Assembly (NCBI GenBank): GCA_964036665.1
Contig: OZ038528.1
Coordinates: 10,980,501-11,044,500 of the forward strand
Direction of reading: 5' to 3'
From: Gordius sp. MW1
Lineage: Eukaryota > Nematomorpha > Gordioida > Gordea > Gordiidae
DNA: 64,000 bases
Below are positions 13,776 through 26,444 of this stretch, piece by piece. Numbering within the stretch: the stretch's first letter is position 1; each line of letters starts with the position of its first letter. The position numbers and the translations under genes are program-made. The notes under the pieces are model-generated. The model was not told the DNA's origin, did not search any database, and worked only from the letters and a program-made list of their open reading frames with translations.

Positions 13776-15152
13776 TCTCGCAGCTTAAAACCTCTTTTCG
13801 GAAGTCAATCGAGGATAATAGGATTCTCAAATTGGCATACTTTTATATATTTTTTTATGCTCTTTCACATAGAATCGCAAAAAATAAATATTTTTACCTT
13901 AATATTTTTCACATATTTTTCTTTGAACCGTATTCATCCGATGAAAGTTGTCGTTTTCAGAAGTGGTTTCCATGATAAAAGTAAAATTTTATCAGAATCA
14001 GAAAACTATTACTTTGAAATCATGATCGCATAGCGCATTTTTGAAAAATTAAGCACTCACGTTGCGATACAACAAACTAATCGCAACAATAAAACGTTGT
14101 CTTTTGTCAAAATGATAGTTCTCGCAGCTTAAAACCTCTTTTCGGAAGTCAATCGAGGATAATAGGATTCTCAAATTGGCTTACTTTTATATATTTTTTC
14201 ATGCTCTTTCACATAGAATCGAAAAAAATAAATATTTTTACCTTAAAATTTTTCACATATTTTTCTTTGAACCGTATTCATCCGATGAAAGTTGTCGTTT
14301 TCAGACGTGGTTTCCATGATAAAAAGTAAAAATTTATCAGAATCAGAAAACTATTACTTTGAAATCATGATCGCATAGTGCATTTTTGAAAAATTAAGCA
14401 CTCACGTTGCGATACAACAAACTAATCGCAACAATAAAACATTGTCTTTTGTCAAAATGATAGTTCTCGCAGCTTAAAACCTCTTTTCGGAAGTCAATCG
14501 AGGATAATAGGATTCTCAAATTGGCTTACTTTTATATATTTTTTTAAGCTCTTTCACATAGAATCGAAAAAAATAAATATTTTTACCTTAAAATTTTTCA
14601 CATATTTTTCTTTGAACCGTATTCATCCGATGAAAGTTGTCGTTTTCAGACGTGGTTTCCATGATAAAAAGTAAAAATTTATCAGAATCAGAAAACTATT
14701 ACTTTGAAATCATGATCGCATAGTGCATTTTTGAAAAATTAAGCACTCACGTTGCGATACAACAAACTAATCGCAACAATAAAACGTTGTCTTTTGTCAA
14801 AATGATAGTTCTCGCAGCTTAAAACCTCTTTTCGGAAGTCAATCGAGGATAATAGGATTCTCAAATTGGCCAACTTTTATATATTTTTTTATGCTCTTTC
14901 ACATAGAATCAAAAAAAAAATATTTTTACCTCAAAATTTTTCACATATTTTTCTTTGAACCGTATTCATCCGATGAAAGTTGTCGTTTTCAGACATGGTT
15001 TCCTTGATAAAAAGTAAAAATTTATCAGAATTAGAAAACTATTACTTTGAAATCATGATCGCATAGTGCATTTTTGAAACATTAAGCACTCACGTTGCGA
15101 TACAACAAACTAATCGCAACAATAAAACGTTGTCTTTTGTCAAAATGATAGT

Positions 15153-15841
15153 TCTCGCAGCTTAAAACCTCTTTTCGGAAGTCAATCGAGGATAATAGGA
15201 TTCTCAAATTGGCCTACTTTTTATATTTTTTCATGCTCTTTCACATAGAATCGAAAAAAATAAATATTTTTACCTCAAAATTTTTCACATATTTTTCTTT
15301 GAACCGTATTCATCCGATGAAAGTTGTCGTTTTCAGACGTGGTTTCCATGATAAAAAGAAAAAATTTATCAGAATCAAAAAACTATTACTTTGAAATCAT
15401 GATCGCATAGTGCATTTTTGAAAAATTAAGCACTAACGTCGCGATACAACAAACTAATCGCAACAATAAAACGTTGTCTTTTGTCAAAATGATAGTTCTC
15501 GCAGCTTAAAACTTCTTTTCGGAAGTCAATAGAGAATAATAGGATTCTCAAATTGGCCTACTTTTATATATTTTTTCATGCTCTTTCACATAGAATCGAA
15601 AAAAATAAATATTTTTACCTCAAAATTTTTCACATATTTTTCTTTGAACCGTATTCATCCGATGAAAGTTGTCGTTTTCCGACGTGGTTTCCATGATAAA
15701 AAGTAAAAATTTATCATAATCAAAAAACTATTACTTTGAAATCATGATCGCATAGTGCATTTTTGAAAAATTAAGCACTCACGTTGCGATACAACAAACT
15801 AATCGCAACAATAAAACGTTGTCTTTTGTCAAAATGATAGT
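15153..15841. repeat. Domain C dimer, copy 1
   Basis: The first unit has CCTACTTTTTATATTTTTTC, GATAAAAAGAAAAAATT and GTCGCGAT. The second begins AAAACTTCTTTTCGG and has AGAGAATAATAGG. Both recur 689 bp downstream. Confidence 0.85.
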
Positions 15842-16529
15842 TCTCGCAGCTTAAAACCTCTTTTCGGAAGTCAATCGAGGATAATAGGATTCTCAAATTG
15901 GCCTACTTTTTATATTTTTTCATGCTCTTTCACATAGAATCGAAAAAAATAAATATTTTTACCTCAAAATTTTTCACATATTTTTCTTTGAACCGTATTC
16001 ATCCGATGAAAGTTGTCGTTTTCAGACGTGGTTTCCATGATAAAAAGAAAAAATTTATCAGAATCAAAAAACTATTACTTTGAAATCATGATCGCATAGT
16101 GCATTTTTGAAAAATTAAGCACTAACGTCGCGATACAACAAACTAATCGCAACAATAAAACGTTGTCTTTTGTCAAAATGATAGTTCTCGCAGCTTAAAA
16201 CTTCTTTTCGGAAGTCAATAGAGAATAATAGGATTCTCAAATTGGCCTACTTTTATATATTTTTTCATGCTCTTTCACATAGAATCGAAAAAAATAAATA
16301 TTTTTACATCAAAATTTTTCACATATTTTTCTTTCAACCTATTCATCCGATGAAAGTTGTCGTTTTCAGACGTGGTTTCCATGATAAAAAGTAAAATTTT
16401 ATCAGAATCAGAAAACTATTACTTTGAAATCATGATCGCATAGTGCATTTTTGAAAAATTAAGCACTCACGTTGCGATACAACAAACTAATCGCAACAAT
16501 AAAACGTTGTCTTTTGTCAAAATGATAGT
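15842..16529. repeat. Domain C dimer, copy 2
   Basis: It repeats the markers of 15153-15841 through roughly 16300. It then departs in the last half unit: TACATCAAAA, TTTCAACCTATTC (one base missing) and TTCAGACG in place of TTCCGACG. The duplication therefore ends inside a unit. Confidence 0.8.
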
Positions 16530-16874
16530 TCTCGCAGCTTAAAACCTCTTTTCGGAAGTCAATCGAGGATAATAGGATTCTCAAATTGGCTTACTTTTAT
16601 ACATTTTTTTATGCTCTTTCACATAGAATCGAAAAAAATAAATATTTTTAACTTAAAATTTTTCACATATTTTTCTTTGAACCGTATTCATCCGATGAAA
16701 GTTGTCGTTTTCAGACGTGGTTTCCATGATAAAAAGTAAAAATTTATCAGAATCAGGAAACAATTACTTTGAAATCATGATCGCATAGTGCATTTTTAAA
16801 AAATTAAGCAATCACGTTGCGATACAACAAACTAATCGCAACAATAAAACGTTGTCTTTTGTCAAAATGATAGT

Positions 16875-17186
16875 TCTCGCAGCTTAAAACCTCTTTTCGG
16901 AAGTCAATCGAGGATAATAGGATCTCAAATTGGCCTACTTTTATATATTTTTTCATGCTCTTTCACATAGAATCAAACACATATTTTTCTTTGAAGTGTA
17001 TTCATCCGATGAAAGTTGTCGTTTTCAGACGTGGTTTCCTTGATAAAGTAAAAATTTATCAGAATCAGAAAACTATTACTTTGAAATCATGATCGCATAG
17101 TGCATTTTTGAAAAATTAAGCACTCACGTTGCGATACAACAAACTAATCGCAACAATAAAACGTTGTCTTTTGTCAAAATGATAGT
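16875..17186. repeat. Truncated unit, 312 bp
   Basis: About 31 bp are missing between ATAGAATCAAA and CACATATTTTTC, removing the A-run, ATATTTTTACC and AAAATTTTT tracts. The unit also has GGATCTC for GGATTCTC, GAAGTGTATTC for GAACCGTATTC, and a shorter TGATAAAGT. It is the shortest unit noticed. Confidence 0.85.
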
Positions 17187-18220
17187 TCTCGTAGCTTAAA
17201 ACCTCTTTTCGGAAGTCAATCGAGGATAATAGGATTCTCAAATTGGCTTACTTTTATATATTTTTTCATGCTCTTTCACATAGAATCGAAAAAAAATAAT
17301 ATTTTTACCTCAAAATTTTTCACATATTTTTCTTTGAACCGTATTCATCCGAAGAAAGTTGTCGTTTTCAGACATGGTTTCCATGATAAAAAGTAAAAAT
17401 TTATCAGAATCAGAAAACTATTACTTTGAAATCATGATCGCATAGTGCATTTTTGAAAAATTAAGCACTCACGTTGCGATACAACAAACTAATCGCAACA
17501 ATAAAACGTTGTCTTTTGTCAAAATGATAGTTCTCGCAGCTTAAAACTTCTTTTCGGAAGTCAATAGAGGATAATAGGATTCTCAAATTGGCCTACTTTT
17601 ATATATTTTTTCATGCTCATTCACATAGAATCGAAAAAAATAAATATTTTACCTCAAAATTTTTCACATATTTTTCTTTGAACCGTTTTTATCCGATGAA
17701 AGTTGTCGTTTTCCGACGTGGTTTCCATGATAAAAAGTAAAAATTTATCAGAATCAAAAAACTATTACTTTGAAATCATGATCGCATAGTGCATTTTTGA
17801 AAAATTAAGCACTCACGTTGCGATACAACAAACTAATCGCAACAATAAAACGTTGTCTTTTGTCAAAATGATAGTTCTCGCAACTTAAAACCTCTTTTCG
17901 GAAGTCAATCGATGATAATAGGATTCTCAAATTGGCCTACTTTTATATATTTTTTCATGCTCTTTCACATAGAATCGAAAAAAATAAATATTTTTACCTC
18001 AAAATTTTTCACATATTTTTCTTTCAACCGTATTCATCCGATGAAAGTTGTCGTTTTCGGACGTGGTTTCCATGATAAAAAGTAAAAATTTATCAGAATC
18101 AGAAAACTATTACTTTGAAATCATGATCGCATAGTGCATTTTTGAAAAATTAAGCCGTTACGTTGCGATACAACAAACTAATCGCAACAATAAAACGTTG
18201 TCTTTTGTCAAAATGATAGT

Positions 18221-18547
18221 TCTCGCTGCTTAAAACCTCTTTTCGGAAGTCAATCGAGGATAATAGAATTCTCAAATTGGCTTACTTTTATATTTTTTTA
18301 TGCCCTTTCACATAGAATCGAAAAAAATAAATATTTTTACCTTAAAATTTTGAACCGTATTCATCCGATGAAAGTTGTCGTTTTCAGACGTGGTTTCCAT
18401 GATAAAAAGTAAAAATGTATCAGAATCAGAAAACTATTACTTTGAAATCATGATCGCATAGTGCATTTTTGAAAAATTAAGCACTCACGTTGCGATACAA
18501 CAAACTAATCGCAACAATAAAACGTTGTCTTTTGTCAAAATGATAGT
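18221..18547. repeat. Truncated unit, 327 bp
   Basis: The T-rich block between AAAATTTT and GAACCG is missing (CTTAAAATTTTGAACCG). The TATATA run is also shorter and ATGCCC replaces ATGCTC. Confidence 0.8.
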
Positions 18548-20610
18548 TCTCGCAGCTTAAAACCTCTTTTCGGAAGTCAATAGAGGATAATAAGATTCTC
18601 AAATTGGCCTACTTTTATATATTATTTCATGCTCTTTCACATAGAATCGAAAAAAATAAATATTTTTACCTCAAAATTTTTGACATATTTTTCTTTGAAC
18701 CGTATTCATCCGATAAATGTTGTCGTTTTCAGACGTGGTTTCCTTGATAAAAAGTAAAAATTTATCAGAATCAGAAAACTATTACTTTGAAATCATGATC
18801 GCATAGTGCATTTTTGAAAAATTAAGCACTCACTTTGCGATACAACAAACTAATCGCAACAATAAAACGTTGTCTTTTGTCAAAATGATAGTTCTCGCAG
18901 CTTATAACCTCGTTTCGGAAGTCAATAGAGGATAATAGGATTCTCAAATTGGCCTACTTTTATATATTTTTTCATGCTCTTTCACATAGAATCGAAAAAA
19001 ATAAATATTTTTACCTCAAAATTTTTCACATATTTTTCTTTGAACCGTATTCATCCGATGAAAGTTGTCGTTTTCAGACGTGGTTTCCATGATAAAAAGT
19101 AAAGATTTATCAGAATCAGAAAACTATTACTTTGAAATCATGATCGCATAGTGCATTTTTGAAAAATTAAGCACTCACGATGCGATACAACAAACTAATC
19201 GCAACAATAAAACGTTGTCTTTTGTCAAAATGATAGTTCTCGCAGCTTAAAACCTCTTTTCGGAAGTCAATCGATGATAATAGGATTCTCAAATTGGCCT
19301 ACTTTTATATATTTTTTCATGCTCTTTCACATAGAATCGAAAAAAATAAATATTTTTACCTCAAAATTTTTCACATATTTTTCTTTCAACCGTATTCATC
19401 CGATGAAAGTTGTCGTTTTCAGCCGTGGTTTCCATGATAAAAAGTAAAATTTTATTAGAATCAGAAAACTATTACTTTGAAATCATGATCGCATAGTGCA
19501 TTTTTGAAAAATTAAGCACTCACGTTGCGATACAACAAACTAATCGCAACAATAAAACGTTGTCTTTTGTCAAAATGATAGTTCTCGCAGCTTAAAACCT
19601 CTTTTCGGAAGTCAATCGAGGATAATAGGATTCTCAAATTGGCTTACTTTATTTTTTTATGCTCTTTCACATAGAATCGAAAAAAATAAATATTTTTACC
19701 CTAAAATTTTTCACATATTTTTCTTTGAACCGTATTCATCCGATGAAAGTTGTCGTTTTCAGACGTGGTTTCCATGATAAAAAGTAAAGATTTATCAGAA
19801 TCAGAAAACTATTACTTTGAAATCATGATCGCATAGTGCATTTTTGAAAAATTAAGCACTCACGAAGCGATACAACAAACTAATCGCAACAATAAAACGT
19901 TGTCTTTTGTCAAAATGATAGTTCTCGCAGCTTAAAACCTCTTTTCGGAAGTCAATCGAGGATAATAGGATTCTCAAATTGGCCTACTTTTATATATTTT
20001 CATGCTCTTTCACATAGAATCAAAAAAAAAATATATTATTACCTCAAAATTTTTCACATATTTTTCTTTGAACCGTATTCATCCGATGAAAGTTGTCGTT
20101 TTCAGACGTGGTTTCCTTGATAAAAAGTAAAAATTTATAAGAATCAGAAAACTATTACTTTGAAATCATGATCGCATAGTGCATTTTTGAAAAATTAAGC
20201 ACTCACGTTGCGATACAACAAACTAATCGCAACAATAAAACGTTGTCTTTTGTCAAAATGATAGTTCTCGCAGCTTAAAACCTCTTTTCGGAAGTCAATC
20301 GAGGATAATAGGATTCTCAAATTGGCTTACTTTTATATATTTTTTTATGCTCTTTCACATAGAATCGAAAAAAATAAATATTTTTACCTTAGAATTTTTC
20401 ACATATTTTTCTTTGAACCGTATTCATCCGATGAAAGTTGTCGTTTTCAGACGTGGTTTCCATGATAAAAAGTAAAGATTTATCAGAATCAGAAAACTAT
20501 TACTTTGAAATCATGATCGCATAGTGCATTTTTGAAAAATTAAGCACTCACGTTGCGATACAACAAACTAATCGCAACAATAAAACGTTGTCTTTTGTCA
20601 AAATGATAGT

Positions 20611-20946
20611 TCTCGCAGCTTAAAACCTAAGTCAATCGAGGATAATAGGATTCTCAAATTGGCTTACTTTTATATATTTTTTCATGCTCTTTCACATAGA
20701 ATCGAAAAAAAAAATATTTTTACCTCAAAATTTTTCACATATTTTTCTTTGAACAGTATTCATCCGATGAAAGATGTCGTTTTCAGACGTGGTTTCCATG
20801 ATAAAAAGTAAAAATTTATCAGAATCAGAAAACTATTACTTTGAAATCATGATCGCATAGTGCATTTTTGAAAAATTAAGCACTCACGTTGCGATACAAC
20901 AAACTAATCGCAACAATAAAACGGTGTCTTTTGTCAAAATGATAGT
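20611..20946. repeat. Unit with 8-bp loss (AAAACCTAAGTC), 336 bp
   Basis: The usual CCTCTTTTCGGAAGTC reads CCTAAGTC, losing CTTTTCGG. It also has GAACAGTATTC and GAAAGATGTC, which recur at offset 1374 in the unit from 21978, where the 8 bp are present. The same 8-bp loss is seen at 55634-55969. Confidence 0.85.
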
Positions 20947-22320
20947 TCTCGTAGCTTAAAACCTCTTTTCGGAAGTCAATAGAGGATAATAGGATTCTCA
21001 AATTGGCCTACTTTCATATATTTTTTCATGCTCTTTCACATAGAATCGCAAAAAATAAATATTTTTACCTGAAAATTTTTCACATATTTTTCTTTGAACC
21101 GTATTCATCCGTAGAAAGTTGTCGTTTTCCAACGTGGTTTCCATGATAAAAAGTAAAAATTTATCAGAATCAGAAAACTATTACTTTGAAATCATGATCG
21201 CATAGTGCATTTTTGAAAAATTAAGCACTCACGTTGCGATACAACAAACTAATCGCAACAATAAAACGTTGTCTTTTGTCAAAATGATAGTTCTCGCAGC
21301 TTAAAACCTCTTTTCGGAAGTCAATCGAGGATAATAGGATTCTCAAATTTGCCTACTTTTATATATTTTTTCATGCTCTTTCACATAGAATCGAAAAAAA
21401 TAGATATTTTTACCTCAAAATTTTTCACATATTTTTCTTTAAACCGTATTCATCCGATGAAAGTTGTCGTTTTCCGACGTGGTTTCCATGATAAAAAGTA
21501 AAAATTTATCAGAATCAAAAAACTGTTACTTTGAAATCATGCGCATAGTGCATTTTTGAAAAATTAAGCACTCACGTTGCGATACAACAAACTAATCGCA
21601 ACAATAAAACGTTGTCTTTTGTCAAAATGATAGTTCTCGCAGCTTAAAACCTCGTTTCGGAAGTCAATAGAGGATAATAGGATTCTCAAATTGGCCTACT
21701 TTTATATATTTTTTCATGCTCTTTCACATAGAATCAAAAAAAAAATATTTTTACCTCAAAATTTTTCACATATTTTTCTTTGAACCGTATTCATCCGATG
21801 AAAGTTGTCGTTTTCAGACGTGGTTTCCTTGATAAAAAGTAAAAATTTATCAGAATCAGAAAACTATTACTTTGAAATCATGATCGCATAGTGCATTTTT
21901 GAAAAATTAAGCACTCACGTTGCGATACAACAAACTAATCGCAACAATAAAACGTTGTCTTTTGTCAAAATGATAGTTCTCGCAGCTTAAAACCTCTTTT
22001 CGGAAGTCAATCGAGGATAATAGGATTTTCAAATTGGCCTACTTTTATATATTTTTTCATGCTCTTTCAAATAGAATCAAAAAAAAAATATTTTTACCTC
22101 AAAATTTTTCACATATTTTTCTTTGAACAGTAATCATCCGATGAAAGATGTCGTTTTCAGACGTGGTTTCCATGATAAAAAGTAAAAATTTATCAGAATC
22201 AGAAAACTATTACTTTGAAATCATGATCGCACAGTGCATTTTTGAAAAATTAAGCACTCACGTTGCGATACAACAAACTAATCGCAACAATAAAACGTTG
22301 TCTTTTGTCAAAATGATAGT

Positions 22321-23355
22321 TCTCGTAGCTTAAAACCTCTTTTCGGAAGTCAATAGAGGATAATAGGATTCTCAAATTGGCCTACTTTCATATATTTTTT
22401 CATGCTCTTTCACATAGAATCGCAAAAAATAAATATTTTTACCTGAAAATTTTTCACATATTTTTCTTTGAACCGTATTCGTCCGTAGAAAGTTGTCGTT
22501 TTCCAACGTGGTTTCCATGATAAAAAGTAAAAATTTATCAGAATCAGAAAACTATTACTTTGAAATCATGATCGCATAGTGCATTTTTGAAAAATTAAGC
22601 ACTCACGTTGCGATACAACAAACCAATCGCAACAATAAAACGTTGTCTTTTGTCAAAATGATAGTTCTCGTAGCTTTAAACCTCTTTTCGGAAGTCAATA
22701 GAGGATAATAGGATTCTCAAATTGGCTTACTTTCATATATTTTTTCATGCTCTTTCACATAGAATCGCAAAAAATAAATATTTTTACCTGAAAATTTTTC
22801 ACATATTTTTCTTTGAACCGTATTCATCCGTAGAAAGTTGTCGTTTTCCAACGTGGTTTCCATGATAAAAAGTAAAAATTTATCAGAATCAGAAAACTAT
22901 TACTTTGAAATCATGATCGCATAGTGCATTTTTGAAAAATTAAGCACTCACGTTGCGATACAACAAACTAATCGCAACAATAAAACGTTGTCTTTTGTCA
23001 AAATGATAGTTCTCGTAGCTTAAAACCTCTTTTCGGAAGTCAATAGAGGATAATAGGATTCTCAAATTGGCCTACTTTTATATATTTTTTCATGCTCTTT
23101 CACATAGAATCGCAAAAAATAAATATTTTTACCTGAAAATTTTTCACATATTTTTCTTTGAACCGTATTCATCCGTAGAAAGTTGTCGTTTTCCAACGTG
23201 GTTTCCATGATAAAAAGTAAAAATTTATCAGAATCAAAAAACTATTACTTTAAAATCATGATCGCATAGTGCATTTTTGAAAAATTAAGCACCCACGTTG
23301 CGATACAACAAACTAATCGCAACAATAAAACGTTGTCTTTTGTCAAAATGATAGT
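22321..23355. repeat. Three consecutive like units (GTAGAAAG / TTCCAACG subtype)
   Basis: Unit starts are 22321, 22666 and 23011, each exactly 345 bp. All three have AGAGGATA, GAATCGCAAAA, TACCTGAAAA, GTAGAAAG and TTCCAACG. The first two have TTTCATATATTTT. They look like a recent local amplification of one unit; a fourth like unit lies at 20947. Confidence 0.8.
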
Positions 23356-25069
23356 TCTCGCAGCTTAAAACCTCTTTTCGGAAGTCAATCGATGATAATA
23401 GGATTCTCAAATTGGCCTACTTTTATATATTTTTTCATGCTCTTTCACATAGAATCGAAAAAAATCAATGTTTTTACCTCAAAATTTTTCACATATTTTC
23501 CTTTCAACAGTATTCATCCGATGAAAGTTGTCGTTTTCAGACGTGGTTTCCATGATAAAGAGTAAAATTTTATCAGAATCAGAAAACTATTACTTTGAAA
23601 TCATGATCGCATAGTGCATTTTTGAAAAATTAAGCACTCACGTTGCGATACATCAAACTAATCGCAACAATAAAACGTTGTCTTTTGTCAAAATGATAGT
23701 TCTCGCAGCTTAAAACCTCTTTTCGGAAGTCAATCGAGGATAATAGGATTCTCAAATTGGCTTACTTTTATATATTTTTTCATACTCTTTCACATAGAAT
23801 CGAAAAAAAATATTTTTACCTCAAAATTTTTCACATATTTTTCTTTGAACCGTATTCATCCGAAGAAAGTTGTCGTTTTCAGACGTGGTTTCCATGATAA
23901 AAAGTAAAAATTTATCAGAATCAGAAAACTATTACTTTGAAATCATGATCGCATAGTGCATTTTTGAAAAATTAAGCACTCACGTTGCGATACAACAAAC
24001 TAATCGCAACAATAAAACGTTGTCTTTTGTCAAAATGATAGTTCTCGCAGCTTAAAACCTCTTTTCGGAAGTCAATCGAGGATAATAGGATTCTCAAATT
24101 GGCCTACTTTTATATGTTTTTTCATGCTCTTTCACATAGAATCAAAAAAAAATATTTTTACCACAAATTTTTTCACATATTTTTCTTTGAACCGTATTCA
24201 TCCGATGAAAGTTGTCGTTTTCAGACGTGGTTTTTGATAAAAAGTAAAAATTTATCAGAATCAGAAAACTATTACTTCGAAATCATGATCGCATAGTGCA
24301 TTTTTGAAAAATTAAGCACTCACGTTGCGATACAACAAACCAATCGCAACAATAAAACGTTGTCTTTTGTCAAAATGATAGTTCTCGCAGCTTAAAACCT
24401 CTTTTCAGAAGTCAATCGAGGATAATAGGATTCTCAAATTGGCTTACTTTTATATATTTTTTCATGCTCTTTCACATAGAATCGAAAAAAAATATTTTTA
24501 CCTCAAAATTTTTCACATATTTTTCTTTGAACCGTATTCATCCGAAGAAAGTTGTCGTTTTCAGACGTGGTTTCCATGATAAAAAGTAAAAATTTATCAG
24601 AATCAGAAAAAAATTACTTTGAAATCATGATCGCATAGTGCATTTTTGAAAAATTAAGCACTCACGTTGCGATACAACAAACTAATCGCAACAATAAAAC
24701 GTTGTCTTTTGTCAAAATGATAGTTCTCGCAGCTTAAAACCTCTTTTCGGAAGTCAATCGAGGATAATAGGATTCTCAAATTGGCTTACTTTTATATATT
24801 TTTTCATGCTCTTTCACATAGAATCGAAAAAAATAAATATTTTTACCTTAAAATATTTCACATATTTTTCTTTGAACCGTATTCATCCGATGAAAGTTGT
24901 CGTTTTCAGACGTGGTTTCCATGATAAAAAGTAAAAATTTATCAGAATCAGAAAACTATTACTTTGAAATCATAATCGCATAGTGCATTTTTGAAAAATT
25001 AAGCACTCACGTTGCGATACAACAAACTAATCGCAACAATAAAACGTTGTCTTTTGTCAAAATGATAGT

Positions 25070-26444
25070 TCTCGCAGCTTAAAACCTCTTTTCGGAAGTA
25101 AATCGAGGATAATAGGATTCTCAAATTTGCTTACTTTTATATATTTTTTTATGCTCTTTCATATAGAATCGAAAAAAATAAATATTTTTACCTTAAAATT
25201 TTTCACATATTTTTCTTTGAACCGTATTCATCCGATGAAAGTTGTCGTTTTCAGACGTGGTTTCCATGATAAAAAGTAAAAATTTATCAGAATCAGAAAA
25301 CTATTACTTTGAAATCATGATCGCTTAGTGCATTTTTGAAAAATTAAGCACTCACGCTGCGATACAACAAACTAATCGCAACAATAAACGTTGTCTTTTG
25401 TCAAAATGATAGTTCTCGCAGCTTAAAACCTCTTTTCGGAAGTCAATCGAGGATAATAGGATTTTCAAATTGGCCTACTTTTATATATTTTTTCATGCTC
25501 TTTCACATAGAATCAAAAAAAAAATATTTTTACATCAAAATTTTTCACATATTTTTCTTTGAACAGTATTCATCCGATGAAAGTTGTCGTTTTCAGACGT
25601 GGTTTAGATGATAAAAAGTAAAAATTTATCAGAATCAGAAAACTATTACTTTGAAATCATGATCGCATGGTGCATTTTTGAAAAATTAAGCACTCACGTT
25701 GCGATACAACAAACTAATTCTAACAATAAAACGTTGTCTTTTGTCAAAATGATAGTTCTCGTAGCTTAAAACCTCTTTTCGGAAGTCAATAGAGGATAAT
25801 AGGATTCTCAAATTGGCCTACTTTTATATATTTTTTCATGCTCTTTCACATAGAAGCGCAAAAAATAAATATTTTTACCTAAAAATTTTTGACATATTTT
25901 TCTTTGAACCGTATTCATCCGTAGAAAGTTGTCGTTTTCCAACGTGGTTTCCATGATAAAAAGTAAAAATTTATCAGAATCAAAAAACTATTACTTTAAA
26001 ATCATGATCGCAGTGCATTTTTGAAAAATTAAGCACCCACGTTGCGATACAACAAACTAATCGCAACAATAAAACGTTGTCTTTTGTCAAAATGATAGTT
26101 CTCGCAGCTTAAAACCTCTTTTCGGAAGTCAATCGATGATAATAGGATTCTCAAATTGGCCTACTTTTATATATTTTTTCATGCTCTTTCACATAGAATC
26201 GAAAAAAATCAATATTTTTACCTCAAAATTTTTCACATATTTTTCTTTCAACAGTATTCATCCGATGAAAGTTGTCGTTTTCAGACGTGGTTTCCATGAT
26301 AAAGAGTAAAATTTTATCAGAATCAGAAAACTATTACTTTGAAATCATGATCGCATAGTGCATTTTTGAAAAATTAAGCACTCACGTTGCGATACAACAA
26401 ACTAATCGCAACAATAAAACGTTGTCTTTTGTCAAAATGATAGT
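25070..26444. repeat. Domain E, 4-unit HOR (1375 bp), copy 1
   Basis: Unit order: (a) CAAATTTGCTTAC, CATATAG, GCTGCGAT, AATAAACG; (b) GATTTTCAAATTGG, TACATCAAAA, GAACAG, AATTCTAAC; (c) CTCGTAGC, GTAGAAAG, TTCCAACG, GATCGCAGTGC, GCACCC; (d) GATGATA, AAATCAATATTT, TTTCAACAG, GATAAAGAG. Private changes: AGTAAATCG, GTTTAGATGAT and GAAGCGC. Confidence 0.92.

Larger units (their letters stand above)
9984..15152. repeat. Satellite domain B: units with 7- and 8-unit offsets
   Basis: About 15 units. The marker CGATATAAC recurs at offset 2414 (9929/12343), as does GATGATAATATG in the next unit (9984/12398). The pair at 10329-11017 recurs at 13088-13775 (offset 2759), marked by CGATTAACAAAC, then CTCGCTGC and CATAGCGC. 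Between them, three consecutive units (from 11018, 11363 and 11708) share TTCCGACG, a changed dyad arm GTCGCGAT, and in the last two TATTATTCTC. Confidence 0.75.
16530..25069. repeat. Satellite domain D: heterogeneous units without a sustained HOR
   Basis: About 25 units with many private substitutions and indels. No single offset holds across the domain. It includes two clearly truncated units (16875-17186 and 18221-18547), a unit with an 8-bp loss (20611-20946), a local duplication at offset 1374 (20611/21978 region) and a run of three like units (22321-23355). The mixture suggests an older or less recently homogenised part of the array. Confidence 0.75.
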
